From Ashinkailepas kermadecensis (lineage: Eukaryota > Arthropoda > Thecostraca > Neolepadidae), in the NCBI GenBank assembly GCA_034440615.1, contig JAOTOM010003975.1:123501-187500 (forward strand): a DNA stretch of 64,000 nucleotides, written 5' to 3'. The notes under the pieces were generated by a model. It searched no databases, was not told where the DNA came from, and saw nothing but the letters and a program-made list of their open reading frames with translations. Shown one piece after another: positions 38,029-50,904 of this stretch. Each line of letters begins with the position of its first letter. The first letter of the stretch is position 1. Position numbers and translations under genes: made by a program.

Positions 38029-39239
38029 CACCTTGACATTGTGCCTCTCTCGTGATCCGTGCTACAGTGTTGTAGAACGGAATTAAAAGCAGAACGACCC
38101 GGGCTATGCAATCCTCACAGAGGAGGTAGATTCACCAGTCAAGATGGCTCCATGTTCCCCCGTCTCGGAGGCGACTGTGATACTACGCATAGATGTCATC
38201 GCGCCACGCTTCTGAACGTAGCGCGGCTTGCCGAGGAAAAAAAGGAAAGATCTGCGAGTGGATTCAGGTCCCCATATGCTGGTGGCGTTCTGTCCTCATG
38301 GCTCCGTCCATGTTCTTGTTGGTTCTTTTTTAAACTCAGATAGGTGCATTGACCATCGTCGATTATGAAGATGAATCCAGAATGGATCGACTCACACGGA
38401 ATGTTTTGCTTGTGTTCGCCTTTTTCGTTCAGCTGTCGCAACAACCCTACAGGCAACACTCGCGGAGTGCGAATGCCATCTCAAATGGATTGACCGACTT
38501 TCTCAACAAGGTGTTTGGAAGGGTGTCCTACTCCCGAACCAACCGTACGATGAGGAGGATAGTCATTTGGTGCACAAGCAGCGCTATGCATGCCGGGGTT
38601 GGGCATGACTTTGATTGTCCGTTTAAGATTCGCCTATTTATGGGCTCCATGCAAGTTGAGTCGGTTGGGTCGAACTGTCCCTCACATCAGCATGCTTTTG
38701 ATACGTGGCCCAAAGGCGACAAAATGCCGACCCTCATGTAGGAGCCCTGCGGGCAGTGCGGAGAAGCCGATCGCTCGAAGGGAAGGGCTATTAATATTGC
38801 CGCATGGAAGCGGACATTGCGCCAACCTGGTGTCAGAGGTCGTCCCCCAGCCCCACCCCACCCCTACCCCACCCGTAGCCACCATCCAGCATCAGTAGTT
38901 CAGCACCACGAGACGTGGCGCCACCTGCATCGGAGGCGCTGCGAATGGTAACCATTTATGTAATCCGACAAGTTTGTAAAGAAAACAACGTAATATATAG
39001 CATGACTATTAAAAATAAAGCAAAATGCGAACAATTAAACATTGATCGATAACATACTCGAGACTCATTCAGGGCTCATGAAACCTGTCATAAATGTATT
39101 AAATAACGCATTCAGCAACGCAGACAATAATCTGCTTGGATTTTGGAGCGCCGGGTTTGGATTTCCGTGGATTCGTCAGAAGCAGTGATCTGCCGGATGA
39201 TTTTCAGATATAATTAGTGGTTCACATCATGATGTAGAC
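38029..39239. other. Possible retroposed sequence (38029-38345) and unassigned DNA
   Basis: Read on the minus strand, 38345-38029 is a mixed-composition stretch with an open frame (38459-38196) ending at the 56-A run, which looks like a 3' end with a poly(A) tail. A plus frame at 38349-38741 begins with a hydrophobic stretch but is otherwise unrecognised. A poly-pyrimidine block (CCCAGCCCCACCCCACCCCT) lies near 38850. Confidence 0.4.
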
Positions 39240-39244
39240 TTTGC

Positions 39245-39470
39245 TGTTCGTATGCAATCCCCTGCCCATGTCATCTCCCTACAACATGTCATGTCATGTC
39301 CATGTAATCTCCCTATAGCATGTCATGTCATGTCATCTCCCTGCAGCATGTCACGTCATGTCAATGCCATCTTTTCCTTGGCATGACATTTCTTTTCAAC
39401 ATGTAATGTCATGCCAATGTCATCTCCCTGCAACATGTCATGTCATGTCATCTCCCTACGACATGATCTG
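39245..39470 (+). repeat. Degenerate CATGTCATGTCATCTCCCT repeat
   Basis: About six units of CATGTCATGTCATCTCCCTA and CAACATGT with variable spacing (roughly 28-40 bp). Confidence 0.8.
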
Positions 39471-41224
39471 TCGGTATGGAATATATTTGATGACTAATGA
39501 ATGATCGTGTACACTTCACGACATTTGACGTGGATTGACACAGCGTTAAGTCACCGAGTAATGTCGGATCTGCAAGTTATCTCTGAAAAACACCGTGCTG
39601 ATATTTTCCGAATCAGTAGCGTAAAAGCGCTGTTCAATGGGGCTGCGCGTCAGCAGTGGCAAGCACTACAATTCGTGCATAAATATTTGTGTTAGGCGGA
39701 AAAAGAGAGTCTATATTCTAAATAATGCTCAGCAAAGGCAGCCGGAAAATGACATACAAAAAAAATACAATTTTAAGCATCATAATGTATTACTTTGCAT
39801 TAGGGGCTTCCAATCGCTCACTTGAAACAGCTATCAAAGGTGATGTTTCAAACAAACAAATGGCATGAGGATGCACCATGGAAGTTCCGGTGTACGAGCA
39901 TCTCCATGCAGAACGTTTCTACCGCCTTTCACAGCGTGAGTTACAGTGTGCGGATCGATCAGGTCTATGGACTTCCAACAAGCCTATGAACACAGGCCTA
40001 TGGGCCATACGCGTTGAACACGCATTGCTTCTGATATCAGCGAAGCTCCCCGAAGGTCATCAAGGCAATATGTTGTCTTATTTATCGATACCTGGTGCAT
40101 ATGCACATATCCGTAAATAGGTAAGTAATTAACGTTAATGACTGCAACTTCCCGAGCTGTTGAAATTCCTGCAAGAGTCGAAGTCCGGTAGGGCTCAATA
40201 TTTCCCGTAAGGTGATTTTCAGGTTGTGCGAGCCTGGAGGCACGGTCACCAAAACATTGCGAGTGGTGTTTTCCCATGTCCTCGGTGTTTTTTGTTTTAT
40301 TTAGGTGCCGACAGCCATTTGTTTGTTTGAATATCTGTCACCATCCGTTGGCCATCGTCAGCTGGCTAATTACGCTAACGCTAAAGTTGCAAAACATAGG
40401 TAGTACCGAACAATACTTGGTGGTGCTCAAACACAAACTGTTAATAATGCATCACAATATGCAATTATCAGACAGCAGCACAGGTATTTCAAGAGCTATC
40501 GGGCCAAATAGTCTTCAGACAATCAAGATATATTTATTGACCGAAATTTCACGTCAGAGATCAAAGCAGGACGCAGTCGACAAGAACGCTGTCGACAAGA
40601 AGTCGACAAGCACACTGAGCCAGCAACACCGGCAGGATCGCCGCAGGCACAACGCCGGAGTCAGCGTCAGCTGGATTGGTGCAGTCGCAGGCCACGCTGG
40701 TGACGTCACGTCCGCCGTCCGGCGTCACGCAGCGATGTCTACGTCACGTCTCGCCACGTACAGCCAACAGGGCGGCCTGTGTGTTTTTGTTGCCGGCCGT
40801 CGCGCCGGGTCTGCCGGGCGTCTGCCGCGCACGTCGACGACTGCACCCGTAATGACGGCTCGTGCGCGCCGGATCGCGGCACGTGCGCCGCTTTCGTCAC
40901 AATCTGAGATCACCAGCGAGCCGGCGGCTCCGATGTCAGGCTCGGTTTCATAATTGAAAGTCGCTCGGCGGAAGCGTGCGACCAATGGCGGTTTTCGAGC
41001 AGAAGATATCCACAGGACCTGAGGTTCGATCACCATAAACATATGTTGTCAGAAGTCAAGTGTGACCGCTCATCAGCTATGTCATATTAGTTATGAAAAT
41101 TATGTCATAAATGCATACAGAGAACTTTTCAAAGGTATGCAGTGAAACATGGAATATGACTGATGAGCCGAGAAATGTGTACATATACATACATGCACTT
41201 GCATATCCCTTTGTATATATATAC

Positions 41225-41226
<2 letters not shown>
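39471..41226. other. Unassigned interval with a GC-rich 3' half
   Basis: 40560-40960 is GC- and CpG-rich with GTCGACAAG repeated three times at 40576-40615 and a TGACGTCA at 40701. A plus frame 40276-40953 and a minus frame 40725-41042 cover it without recognised domains. Confidence 0.4.

Positions 41227-41263
<37 letters not shown>
41227..41263 (+). repeat. (GA)n microsatellite
   Basis: A perfect AGAGAG run of about 36 bp. Confidence 0.95.
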
Positions 41264-41268
<5 letters not shown>

Positions 41269-41779
41269 TCTGGATCACATCATCCCAACGTATTCAAGAA
41301 GTAGCTATGGCAGACTGAACTCTGACGGCAACGCCTCTTGTGGCTACTTTCACCATCGACATTAAAATGTGACGGCAGTTGACACTGCCCTGATTCTCAC
41401 GATGCCGTCACCCTCATTTATTCCTGGGAGAGGGCACCAGTGTCGATCCCAGCCAGTGGTGTCATTTTATTTACGCCACTGGCTCCCTCAATCATTTATT
41501 TGCCCCCAAATCAGACTGAAGCTTAACTATTGAGCCAGTGACGTCAAATCCATCAAAAAGGTTGATTTTTCACCCTCCCAAACAATTTCACAAAGTGACA
41601 CCCGTGTTCCCAGGTGATAGCAGCCTGCAATTGCAGGTCGCGAAGGCTGTCCCCAGGGCTGGCGATTGCTCTGGAAAGTGTTTGGGGCCAGGGTCGAGAG
41701 GCCCTCAGGTCATAGGAGCTCCCTCGAGCACAAGGAGCTTCCTCCCTCAGGTCATAGGAGCTCCCTCCCTCCACCCTCC

Positions 41780-42274
41780 CGATTAAAGACTTCCCGGATT
41801 TCGGCCACTATCTCTCCCCCTAAGAAGCGAAAAATCGTAAGCATCAATATTTTGATCACTGAAAAGACACCTTGGAAAAGACGTCGATTTAGTATTCGGT
41901 AAGTGGTAAGTAAGCGCTTGTAAGGCCCACACGCATTCGTAAGGGTCCGTACACGCCGATCGGAGCGCCGCCTGGCGGGGGCGCGCGCTGACTCGCAGGT
42001 GGGGGTCGCCGGCCGCCCAGCTGGTGGACCTTCTGGGCGGCGTCCTGAGGCGTGCGGAGCGAAGAGTAGCTCACCTCTGAGTGAAGACGAGCCGCCGTGA
42101 GCGGGTGGCAACCTCGGCGGCGGAGCCTCCAGTGCTGATCCTGTCGCCGATTTGGCATTTGAAGCGGCACTTCCAAAACGGCGCTGGGACAGGCTGGAGG
42201 AAGCGACCATCCCAGGTTTTCCTCACCCCATTCTGACCACCCAAGTGACCATCAGCAGGTTTTTTGGTGCGTGA
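41780..42274 (+). CDS. Putative two-exon 3' end of a nuclear PIP-box protein
   Basis: I do not recognise the gene. Exon A (up to 41898) encodes an NLS-like PPKKRKIV followed by basic PWKRRRFSI, and ends CG|GTAAGT, a near-consensus donor leaving two codon bases. An acceptor CCTCCAG at 42126-42132 starts exon B at 42133, whose first base completes the codon in frame (CGT, Arg). The frame then runs ADPVADLAFEAALPKRRWDR, LEEATIPGFPHPILTT and QVTISRFFGA to TGA at 42272-42274. QVTISRFF fits the PCNA-interacting consensus QxxIxxFF exactly and sits at the extreme C-terminus, as in several replication and repair proteins. Two other acceptors in the intron give early stops, which favours this splice. 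The start and upstream exons were not found. A DNA replication or repair role is inferred only from the NLS and PIP box. The minus-strand frame over the same DNA is rejected. Confidence 0.45.
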
Positions 42275-42309
42275 TACACTAATACCCAGGCAACAAGTCT
42301 GCTGTGACC

Positions 42310-42720
42310 CCGATCAGGATTAGCTCCGGCTAGCCCGAGTTGCCAGATTGGGCAAACCAGCGTTCAGGCCGCTGTGCTTGGCGTTTCAAACACCGGCCCA
42401 GGCAGAACGCCGACCAAAACCCGAGTCCAGCCCGACCAGGCAACACCCTACTTGCGCTCTGGCATACCCGAGTACGGGACGCGGATGTCGTAGTTGAACC
42501 TGGGCAGAGACACGCTGTAGCACATTGTCCGACCGGTTTCCCCAACTGGGCTGCGCTCGGGCATACCCGAGTTGCTCGCGCATGCCCGATTTCAGCCCAG
42601 GAAGAGATACGCCGCGATACGTGGACAGATCTGTGGCCCCATGCTAGCTGTGCTGGAGCATGCCCACCTTGCGTTGCTTGGGCTAGCCCAGGCATGGGGG
42701 ACATCTGCGCGTGCAAAAAG
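42310..42720. repeat. Degenerate GC-rich repeat around GCATACCCGAGTT
   Basis: Words such as GGGCATACCCGAGT, GCCCGAGTTGCC, CCCAGGCA and GCCCGACC recur four to five times at loose spacing. It is an old, decayed tandem repeat; the open frames on both strands here are not convincing. Confidence 0.5.
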
Positions 42721-43370
42721 GTTCACTGGTTGGGCCCGATCTGACATTCCCGAGAGTATTCCGACCACCGCTGTTAAAGTTCGGTCGATTATTTTGGTGC
42801 TACGATGCGCCCACGTGATGAAATGTTGGGGCCCATCAGCTGTCCATTTTCCATCTTTGACCAATATGTCGGTAATATTGTGTATACTCGCAACATGTCG
42901 AAATGTTCTATGTTCTCCAGAGTCCGTCACTGTCGCCTGTAACTAGCAATTTGTGCAATGAAAGTGATACAATACGTGATATATTCCACACAATGTATTC
43001 GTCTGAGATCAACAAAGGTAATATGAACCATCATGTTAGTAAATTCATACACAAGGGGGTAACTTCTTTATTGAGACATCAGCAATGCTTGGCATGACAA
43101 CATGGCCAAATACTCATCGAGCGGGACCACTCCTGGGCCACCGTGTGAGGTGGCCCTAACAGCAAGGGCTTCCGCACGAGCCATGGCCGGTTCTGCAGAC
43201 GTAGCGACACCAGTAGCGACAGCGGTTGGCTCCACAGTCACTGAATGCGCCGGCTGTGTCTATCTCTGCTGTCCGACAGCCATTTTGCCGACCAACTGTG
43301 GCCTTGTTTGTGCTTGTCGGGTTGCATAGGGTAGGAACGTATCAGAAAGTGGGTGGGGCAGGGTCAATGA
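42721..43370. other. Unassigned sequence
   Basis: No recognised gene or repeat. Confidence 0.4.
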
Positions 43371-43502
43371 TTAGGGCGCACCCAGGAATTTCGCAAAGCA
43401 CCATGGTTGAGCACTTTTGGATAGATAACCCGATAATTTCAATCTTGAACACACGAATTTCACCGCTAAGGGGATGGGGGCAGGGCCCCTAGGCGCGCCT
43501 AT
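43371..43502. mobile_element. Short MITE-like element
   Basis: The left end TTAGGGCGCACCCAGGAA and the reverse complement of the right end (CATAGGCGCGCCTAGGGGC) are similar imperfect inverted repeats around a ~95 bp AT-rich core. No transposase and no clear target duplication were found. Confidence 0.4.
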
Positions 43503-44291
43503 GGATAACAGCAACATGTGATACTGAAAAAGAACTATCATCACAATATAAGTACTTTCAAATTCACACTTCTTGCTGGACATGGAACTCTTTTCACGAC
43601 TGATGGATTCTTTTGTAATAACAGGTTTATCTTCCTGGTGCGAGTTGTAGTATTACTGTTCAAACAAAACACAAAATTCAACTTCCGCTATGTGCGTATG
43701 TGAGGGTGGGTGGGTTGCAAGCTCATTATTACCGCTTCACTAATGGTTATGTGGTGTGCCCTAGTTTCCATGATATAGTATTATACGTCTTTAAGATGTC
43801 ACCCGTTGTAAATGTTCACCGATGTTGATGAGGAGAAAGAATAAGCAAGAACGAAGCTTGCTTGCTGGTTCATGGCAAAAGAAGTCTCGTGATTGGTGCT
43901 GGAGAGGATGAGAAAAAGGAAAGACAGGTGATCGCTGATTGAACATTCTTTGATCTGGTGAGTGGCAGACCAAGATTGGCAGGCTGACATACTGGGGCAA
44001 AAAAAACGCAATAAATAAAATGCATGGTATGGTGTTCGTCCTCAGGGCCTAACTTCAACACATAGATGATCAATCACCTCAAACATCTCTGTAGTACACA
44101 TCGTGCACTTCAGAACATCCGCCACTTGAAACGAAATGCTACAACTATATCATGTGGCACCCGGCTGAAGCGGAATGTAATCGCTTATTTTGTGGACCAA
44201 CAATTCAGTGCAAAATAGCCGACAGAAGACAACACACGGCACCTCATGAAGTCATAACGTGGTCAGACTTAAGATCCATAAGGGCCCATCC
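43503..44291. other. Unassigned sequence
   Basis: AT-rich, short frames only, no recognised feature. Confidence 0.4.
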
Positions 44292-46909
44292 TGAATTCAA
44301 TTCGATGACTAGTTCTCTTCTTCCCACGCTTTCTGGTGGCTAATAAATCCGAATAACCGTTGCTTTTTGTTCACCAACGATATTTTTTTGTATCGGCGCG
44401 TTTTTGCAGGCACCGAAGTGTTCATTTAGTGCGCGGTCTTCTTGTTCCTTTTCTAGGACCATGTCGATTTTTGAGGGCCCTAGCCTGTTTTTGAGGCCCC
44501 CATGTGGTCTAAAACCCCGCTGTGCTTTGAGTTGTGGTTTTTTGTTTTTTTTAAGCTCCCGGTGTGTTTATTTAGAACTGCGAAGCATGTTTCAAGGCCT
44601 TGCCGTTTTTTTGCCAGACTGGGTACGCTTTGCAGGGCCCGGTGCGTTTTCATCCTCTCAGGCTCTCGCTGTGTTAATTCGGGGCTCCTTGCTCATATTT
44701 GTGGGACCCCAGCACGATATTAGGGGCTCCGGTATAATTTCTCGGGGTCCTGTCATGACTCTTCGGGTACAGGCGCGTGGTTCCGGGGGAATCCGACGCT
44801 AGTTTTCTGGGCTCGACGCAATTTTTGTGACTTATTCTGAATTATGTAAAGTCCCAGCCAAGGCCTGATTTTTCGGGCCTTCGGCGACATTTTTGTGTCC
44901 CGTCGCGATTTGTCGAGCTCCGGTACGTTTTTCGGTGCCGTATGCGATTTGTTAAGGCATCTGGTGGTATGTTTGGGCTAAGGGGCGATTTTCCTGGCTC
45001 GGACATTCATTTTTCGGAATATCTTTATTTTGGAGGGCTCCGGCTTGATGCTTGTCGGGTTCCGATGCGATTTTGGGGCCACGCTGCGCTTATTTGGAGA
45101 CATCGACGCCAATTTTTAAGAGACCCAAGGGAATTATTGATGCCTCGGCTAGAGTTTATGCGACTACCGACAGGTATTTTGGGTCCCAAACGCGATATTT
45201 GGGGGGCTTGGCGCTAGTTCACGGGGCGCGTTGTATCTGGGCCCCAGCGCGATTTTGGCGTTCCTCAGCGCAAATGTTTGGGCCCGGTGTACGTTTTTTT
45301 GGTATTCGCTGTATTTATTTATAACCCCTAATTCTGGGGCCCCGTCGCGAATTTATCTTGCCTTAGAACCATTGTTGGGGACCCCGGAGCGATTCTTGAG
45401 TTCTTGGGAGCGCACCTCTTTAGGATGGAGGGGGGATTTACCTCTTTAGTATGCCACTGCGGCTGCTCAACAAGTTTTTTTTTCAGCCGATGGTACCCGT
45501 CAGTACCCGTCAGATTGGAAAGGCCCTCAGAAAAACTTTCTTTCGGGACCTGTTCTGAATTTTCCCGTGCCCGGGTGGACTCGATAGAGTCCCTTTGTGA
45601 TTTTGGGGTCGACTTATATTTTTGTAAGCCTCCTGCGCGAGATTTGTGGACCCCAGTACGATTATTCGGGATCCCGGTGCATTTTTTTCGGTGATCCAAC
45701 GCGCTTCTTTTCCGGGGTCCGACGCCTTTTTGGGATCCTTGGCTCAATTTGTGTGGCCGCAGAGTAACATTCCGGGAAGAAATTGATTTTTGGGAAGCCA
45801 GCTACGACCTGTGGGGCTCCGGTGCGACTTTTTGGGCCCCTAGTGTGATTTCCAAGGGCAGCGGCGCGACGCTTTTGGGTCTAAGTGCGATTTTTGGACC
45901 CTGTCGTCATTTGTTGGGATGCATATCGCGAGCTTTAGTGACCTCGACACGTCTTCGGGGGCCCAACACGTCTTGGTTTCTTTTGTAGCGATTTCTGGGA
46001 CCCCAGAGTGATTTTCAATGCCCGGACTGCTTTTTTTTTGTTGCGCCGGCTTCATTTATTGAGTGTTCCCGATGTGACTTTTGGGGCACCGGTGCGACCA
46101 GTCGAGCCTCTGGCGTGATTTTGAGGAGCACGGGCGCGACTTCTTGGTACTTTCAGGCTCAGCGTTATTTTCAAGAACCCCGGACGACTTTTTTCGTCCC
46201 CCAGCGTGATTCTCAGGGCACAAGCGCGATCCTTTGAGGACCGCAGCATGATTTTTAGGGGCCCAGCCCGTCGTTTTGTGGCCCCATCGTGATTTTCGAG
46301 GATCACGACACTATTTTTTTGTGCTCCCAGTGTGGATTTCAGGGGCCCAGTCCGACTTTTTGGGGACCCAGCGCGATTATCAGGGGCCCGTCCCGATCTT
46401 TGGGAACCCAGCGTCATCTTGAGAGCCCTGCCAGACTTTTTGGGGCCAAGCGTCACTTTCTGATGTCCCGGCGAGACTTTTTGGCTCCCAGCGTTATTTT
46501 CAGGGGCCCTGCCCGACCTATTAAGGCCTTCACATGATTTTCTGGGGCCCTGGTGCGACTTATTGGGGTCCCAGCACGACTTTCTGGGGCATCATCGGTA
46601 TTTTCAGAGGTGATGTCCCACCTTTTGGAGCCCTCAGCGTCAATTTAGGGTCCCGGAAGGCTTTGTAGGCCCCCAATGTGATTTTCATGGGCATTGGTGG
46701 GATTCTGGGGCCCCTAACGTAATTTGCATGGGCCTCTGCGCAACTTTTTGGGGGCCCGATGTGATGTTATCGGCCCCGGTACGATTGTTCGGGACACCAA
46801 CAGGATTTGTAGGGAGCCTGGCGCTATTTTTTCGAACCCCGGCGCGATTATTGGGGGCCGACAACCTCTCAGGAGGACTGCTCCAATGCCCCCCTTCGGT
46901 ACGCCACTG
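44292..46909. mobile_element. Second, inverted copy of the hAT-ended satellite element (one end lost)
   Basis: The right end ...TTCGGTACGCCACTG (to 46909) is the reverse complement of the start of the element at 586, and AACCTCTCAGGAGGACTG just inside it matches the inverted subterminal sequence there. The left border (44292-44345, CCTGA, TTCTCTTCTTCCCAC, TTTCTGGTGG) matches the inverted AT-rich tail near 3235-3285. The outer ~160-200 bp with the other terminal repeat is missing. The interior is the same 21-22 bp degenerate satellite in opposite orientation. Frames inside are satellite by-products. Confidence 0.75.
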
Positions 46910-49270
46910 CGCATGTCCCAATTATTTTATAGCTTAACAATGACGTTGATGGAGATCGCACTACATCGACTTTCCTATGCCCATTTAACTGCTCGCACCA
47001 CAAGTAGTGTTCAGAAATATACAACCTGCAATTGACCTAAATTCATCCCATTACCTTCGGGGTTCTTAAATTTCGGCCTGGACGTAAACATCACTGGACG
47101 ATGAAAGGCCTCTATAGTAGTCTCCGTTGTAATTCGGTGTTTTAGTACTTTTAATCCAAATGACTTCATTGAATAGACTCTGGGATCAGAGTCTTTGCTA
47201 AGCAGAGATGGTTACATATACCATGAGTCCACCATCTAACCGAACCATTTCTGTTGAACGACATAATTTGAATTCAATGTTTAACGTGCTGTCAATGCCA
47301 CTACGCAGCTGAAGATCCACTCGGGTCAGTTGCCAGGCTCGTCATGTGCCTTATCAGGCCACATGACCAGCATCACTCGTCATTGGTCATCATTCTTCAT
47401 ATCACTCCTCATGTGACCTTTTCAGGTCGCATCACGTGGGCCTAATCCTCTCGGGGGATTCTGAAATTCTGAGAGGCGTTCTCGCACTTGAAGTTGACAT
47501 AATAGGGTGTGGACTTCATCATTGCACCTATGCCACCATAATCAATGATGGAATAAGTATTTTGCTATGTTGGATGCCAGCACCGAGAATACCCAGCCAT
47601 CTGACTGAAGCAGTTGGATATCTGTGTGCTGTCTCAAACTGTGAAAATCCATTGAAATGTGGAAACTTTTACGTTCCATCCCATACTACAGTAGCACAAT
47701 GGGTGTATCTGGCAGTAATTTGTATGCTTCAATAATCAAAATGCATATAAATGTTGAAATATATGGCAGCTAGGACCAAGACCATGTATAATACATCGCT
47801 ATGTAATATCAAGGCAAGGAACTTGCAACTTGCGAATTGTATGTCTTACATTGTGTGTGTTACGTTACTGCCTTCAGCCTTTATAATTTTATACTGCAGA
47901 CAATATTAATGAAATAGATGTTAAATATGGTAACAGCCAAAGAACCACAGTGAAACTCTAGTATGAATATATTTTGGTACTGGCTGGTACATTATCTGCT
48001 TTATAGTTTTTTTTTCATAACATAATATAATGTGTGAATATCCATACATCTGTTGCATTACATCAATTCCTAAGTTAGTTGCATTGTTGTAAGGTCATGT
48101 CCAAGTGTGCATGACTTTAAAAATGAAGTGCTACGATGTGATATGTGCAGATTTTACTTAGTTATAGATTGCAGGGAGTTTTTCCCATATTCAAATGCGT
48201 GCATGCTGCTTTTTTGGAAGTATAAATGTTTCAAAAGTGGGTGGGCCAGCTACCATTATTGCCCCCACCCCCCACCCCCCCCCCCACCCACTTTGAAAAG
48301 TGGGTGGGCCATGGCCCCTCTGCCCCCCCTCCCATCATGGAACATCATGAAACATGCTGTGAACAATCGCTACCTTGATCCCAGCCAGACCAAATATAAC
48401 TTGAGAATTTCACATTGACTATTTTATCTGCAAGCATTACAATTACACATGCTAGATTCACAGCAAACAGAAAACGTACCTCCACGAAATTTTTCCATGT
48501 ACAAAACAGCTAACTAATTTTAGGGATATTGCCCTTTCACAAACTGATACAATTGCACACATAAATAGGCGCATTGACAAATACCTGCACACCTGAGCAG
48601 CATGCCACGTCAGGACGGGCAACCTGACAGTACAGAAATCAAAGCAGACAAAGAACCCAACAGAAGAAACCTTTACATTTGTATTTATTTCAGCGATCTT
48701 TGTTCTCTCCACAGCTATGCAAGACTATACACAGTAACAATAAAGTTGAGATGCACACACAGAAGAAAACAAAAACGCGACGAAAATATCCAATGTTGCC
48801 AAAGACATAGCAAGCATGCCTTGAGCAAGATAACCATTTGTTCAAACCCTCCTAGACTACGTATGTGTGTGGCCAGCAAACACCACATACTGTTGCAATG
48901 AACACAGCTATGAGGAAGACAGAGGGTGCGATTAATTATGAGGATGAAGGATCGCTACAAAATGCATGCTAACCATATATGACCCGCTAACCATATATGG
49001 CCCGGAAAAGCCGAGTGTCCCATGCTGGTCTTCTCGTTGCCGCCTGCTAAGGATAGTTTCTCCGACAGGTCATTTGTGATTAGCTGTCTCATAACGCAGC
49101 TGACGTATCGCTCCAGGTTTCCGTTGCTCCGTACTAGGACTTCGAGTTGTCCACCTATATTGAAATGATGCAGTACATTTTAGTTAGTGTCTCCAAATCA
49201 CGTCTTTGCATAGCTCATTGGCACTTTCATCTCAATAATAAAGGCGCTTGGTGTTAAAGGTAAAAGCTAC
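46910..49270. other. Unassigned 2.3 kb interval
   Basis: Mostly AT-rich. Near 48232-48315 AAAAGTGGGTGGGCCA occurs twice around a C-rich block ending CACCCACTTTG, a small snap-back that may be a MITE end. CTAACCATATATG is duplicated at 48968-48995. The frame 47436-47735 has no recognised domain. Confidence 0.4.
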
Positions 49271-49274
49271 ACTT

Positions 49275-49690
49275 TTGCAACCCATGTGTGTATGGCATAA
49301 TCAGCCGAGACAGTCGTGTGTATGGCATTATCAACCGGGACAGTCGTGTGCATGACATTATCATCCGAGACAGTCGTGTGTATGACATTATCAGCCGAGA
49401 CAGTCGTATGTATGACATTATCAGCCGGGACAGTCGTGTGTATGACATTATCATCCGAGACAGTCGTGTGTATGACATTATCAGCCGAGACAGTCGTGTA
49501 CATGGTATTATCAGCCGGGATAGTCGTGTGTATGGTATTATCAACCGAGACTGTCGTGTGTATGACATTATCATCCGAGACAGTCGTGTGTATGACATTA
49601 TCAGCCGAGACAGTCGTGTACATGGTATTATCAGCCGGGATAGTCGTGTGTATGGTATTACCAGCCGAGGCAGTCGTGTGTGCGGTATTA
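49275..49690. repeat. 30 bp minisatellite, about 14 copies, with a 120 bp higher-order repeat
   Basis: The unit is TCAGCCGAGACAGTCGTGTG + TATGACATTA. Four-unit blocks at 49441-49560 and 49561-49680 share the same order of variants (CATCCGAGA, CAGCCGAGA with GTACATGG, CAGCCGGGATAG, then an altered unit). Confidence 0.94.
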
Positions 49691-50141
49691 TTGCTCCAAA
49701 CCTGAATTTCACGCCGCCTGCCCGTCTGGTGTCGGCCTCCAGGAAATATTTGACGCCTTGAGAAGACGTAGCCTGAAAGTACAGACGAATGCAATGGAGG
49801 GAGGTGCATTCGAGACGAAGTGTGTCGTTTTTGATAACCTAACACACGATGTGGTGCTGGAGTCGGTTTTTTTGGTCTGCAAACAATGTGGTAATGCGCT
49901 AATTTCCCCTACCAGGAATTGAAGCTCAGCTTTATACTGAAGACACCTATTTCTGTGCAACACCATTCCGCAGTTCGCTTTCCCACACAGATGGATCAGC
50001 AGGCCTGTCAGCTGACGCCGGATATTTGTTAGTGCACAAGCGAACACTCACTGGCCCACGGGACAACGGTTCATCAACATAGAGACTTGTGACTCATCTC
50101 TAGCACATTTCTCGGCGACCGGATTCTTCTCTCGGTAACCG

Positions 50142-50300
50142 TTCTGGCCGCGTAATTACTATCCACAGGCGCAGTTGCCATGGTAGCCGTTCTGGCCGTG
50201 TAGCTACCATGGCAACCGTTCTGGCCGCGTAATTACTATCCACAGGCGCAGTTGCCATGGTAGCCGTTCTGGCCGTGTAGCTACCATGGCAACCGTTCTG
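50142..50300. repeat. 77 bp direct repeat, about 2 copies
   Basis: Each unit includes GCCATGGTAGCCGTTCTGGC, GTGTAGCTACCATGGCAACC and ATTACTATCCACAGGCGC. Within a unit CCATGGTAGC and GCTACCATGG form an inverted repeat. Confidence 0.88.
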
Positions 50301-50810
50301 TCCACGCGATTGTCATACACAAGCGCAGTGTTGTCGGGTGCATCGACGGAGCACGTGGAATCTTGTAAGTCCCTGCCTGAGCCTGCTGAAGAAGCTGCCG
50401 GCGACTCCACTGATGAGGTGACGCCGTGTCCTCAGATGACAGCCGGTATGCAGGCAAACCCACCGGTAGGTAGGAGTCCGTCGGATGTTGTCGTCGGCGA
50501 CATGATTACGGGCTGGCAAAGAGACCAACTGGCGGCGCTGCTGACCACATTCCTGGAGGCGTCTCAAGGGGTTACTCGGGTATGAGTCAGCATAGCGATG
50601 ATGATGTTGGCCTGGAACTCCAGCCGGATGGTGCGCACCCAGCATTCGCAAGGCCATACCCCGTTTCGTGGCCACCTGAGGAGCAGCTGAAGTAGCAGCT
50701 GGACGAGGTGCAGCGCTGCCGTGTCACTGGGAAGGCTGAGCCCTCCTACTGGAGCTCTCCCATCAGCATGGCTGTCAACAGCTCTGGTGAAGTCAGCACT
50801 GTTCAACATA
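50286..50810 (+). pseudogene. Possible decayed coding region
   Basis: A frame from 50286 (MATVLSTRLS...) runs 99 codons to a stop after QGVTRV. A plus-one frame then continues (MSQHSDDDVGLELQPDGAHP) through PVSWPPEEQLK, one TAG, and QLDEVQRCRVTGKAEPSYWS to about 50810. The acidic, balanced composition and a single shift plus a single stop suggest a broken coding sequence, perhaps gag-like from a retroelement. No diagnostic motif was seen, so the identity is unknown. Confidence 0.3.
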
Positions 50811-50904
50811 TGAAGGCGATAAACAAACTTTTGGTTTACAAACTTTGCTTTTCCCCCAATATTGATGAAATTATTTGCTCGTTGTACGGCTTGGACTGTA
50901 CATC

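Noticed and set aside
37507..38055. Lys/Asn-rich and Val/Phe-rich frames
   Set aside because: Produced by the poly-T and G/T-only tract.
41752..42210. 152-codon minus-strand frame, with a donor-like GTGAGC inside
   Set aside because: Composition is GC-driven and no domain is seen; the plus strand gives a phase-matched splice and a PIP box in the same DNA.
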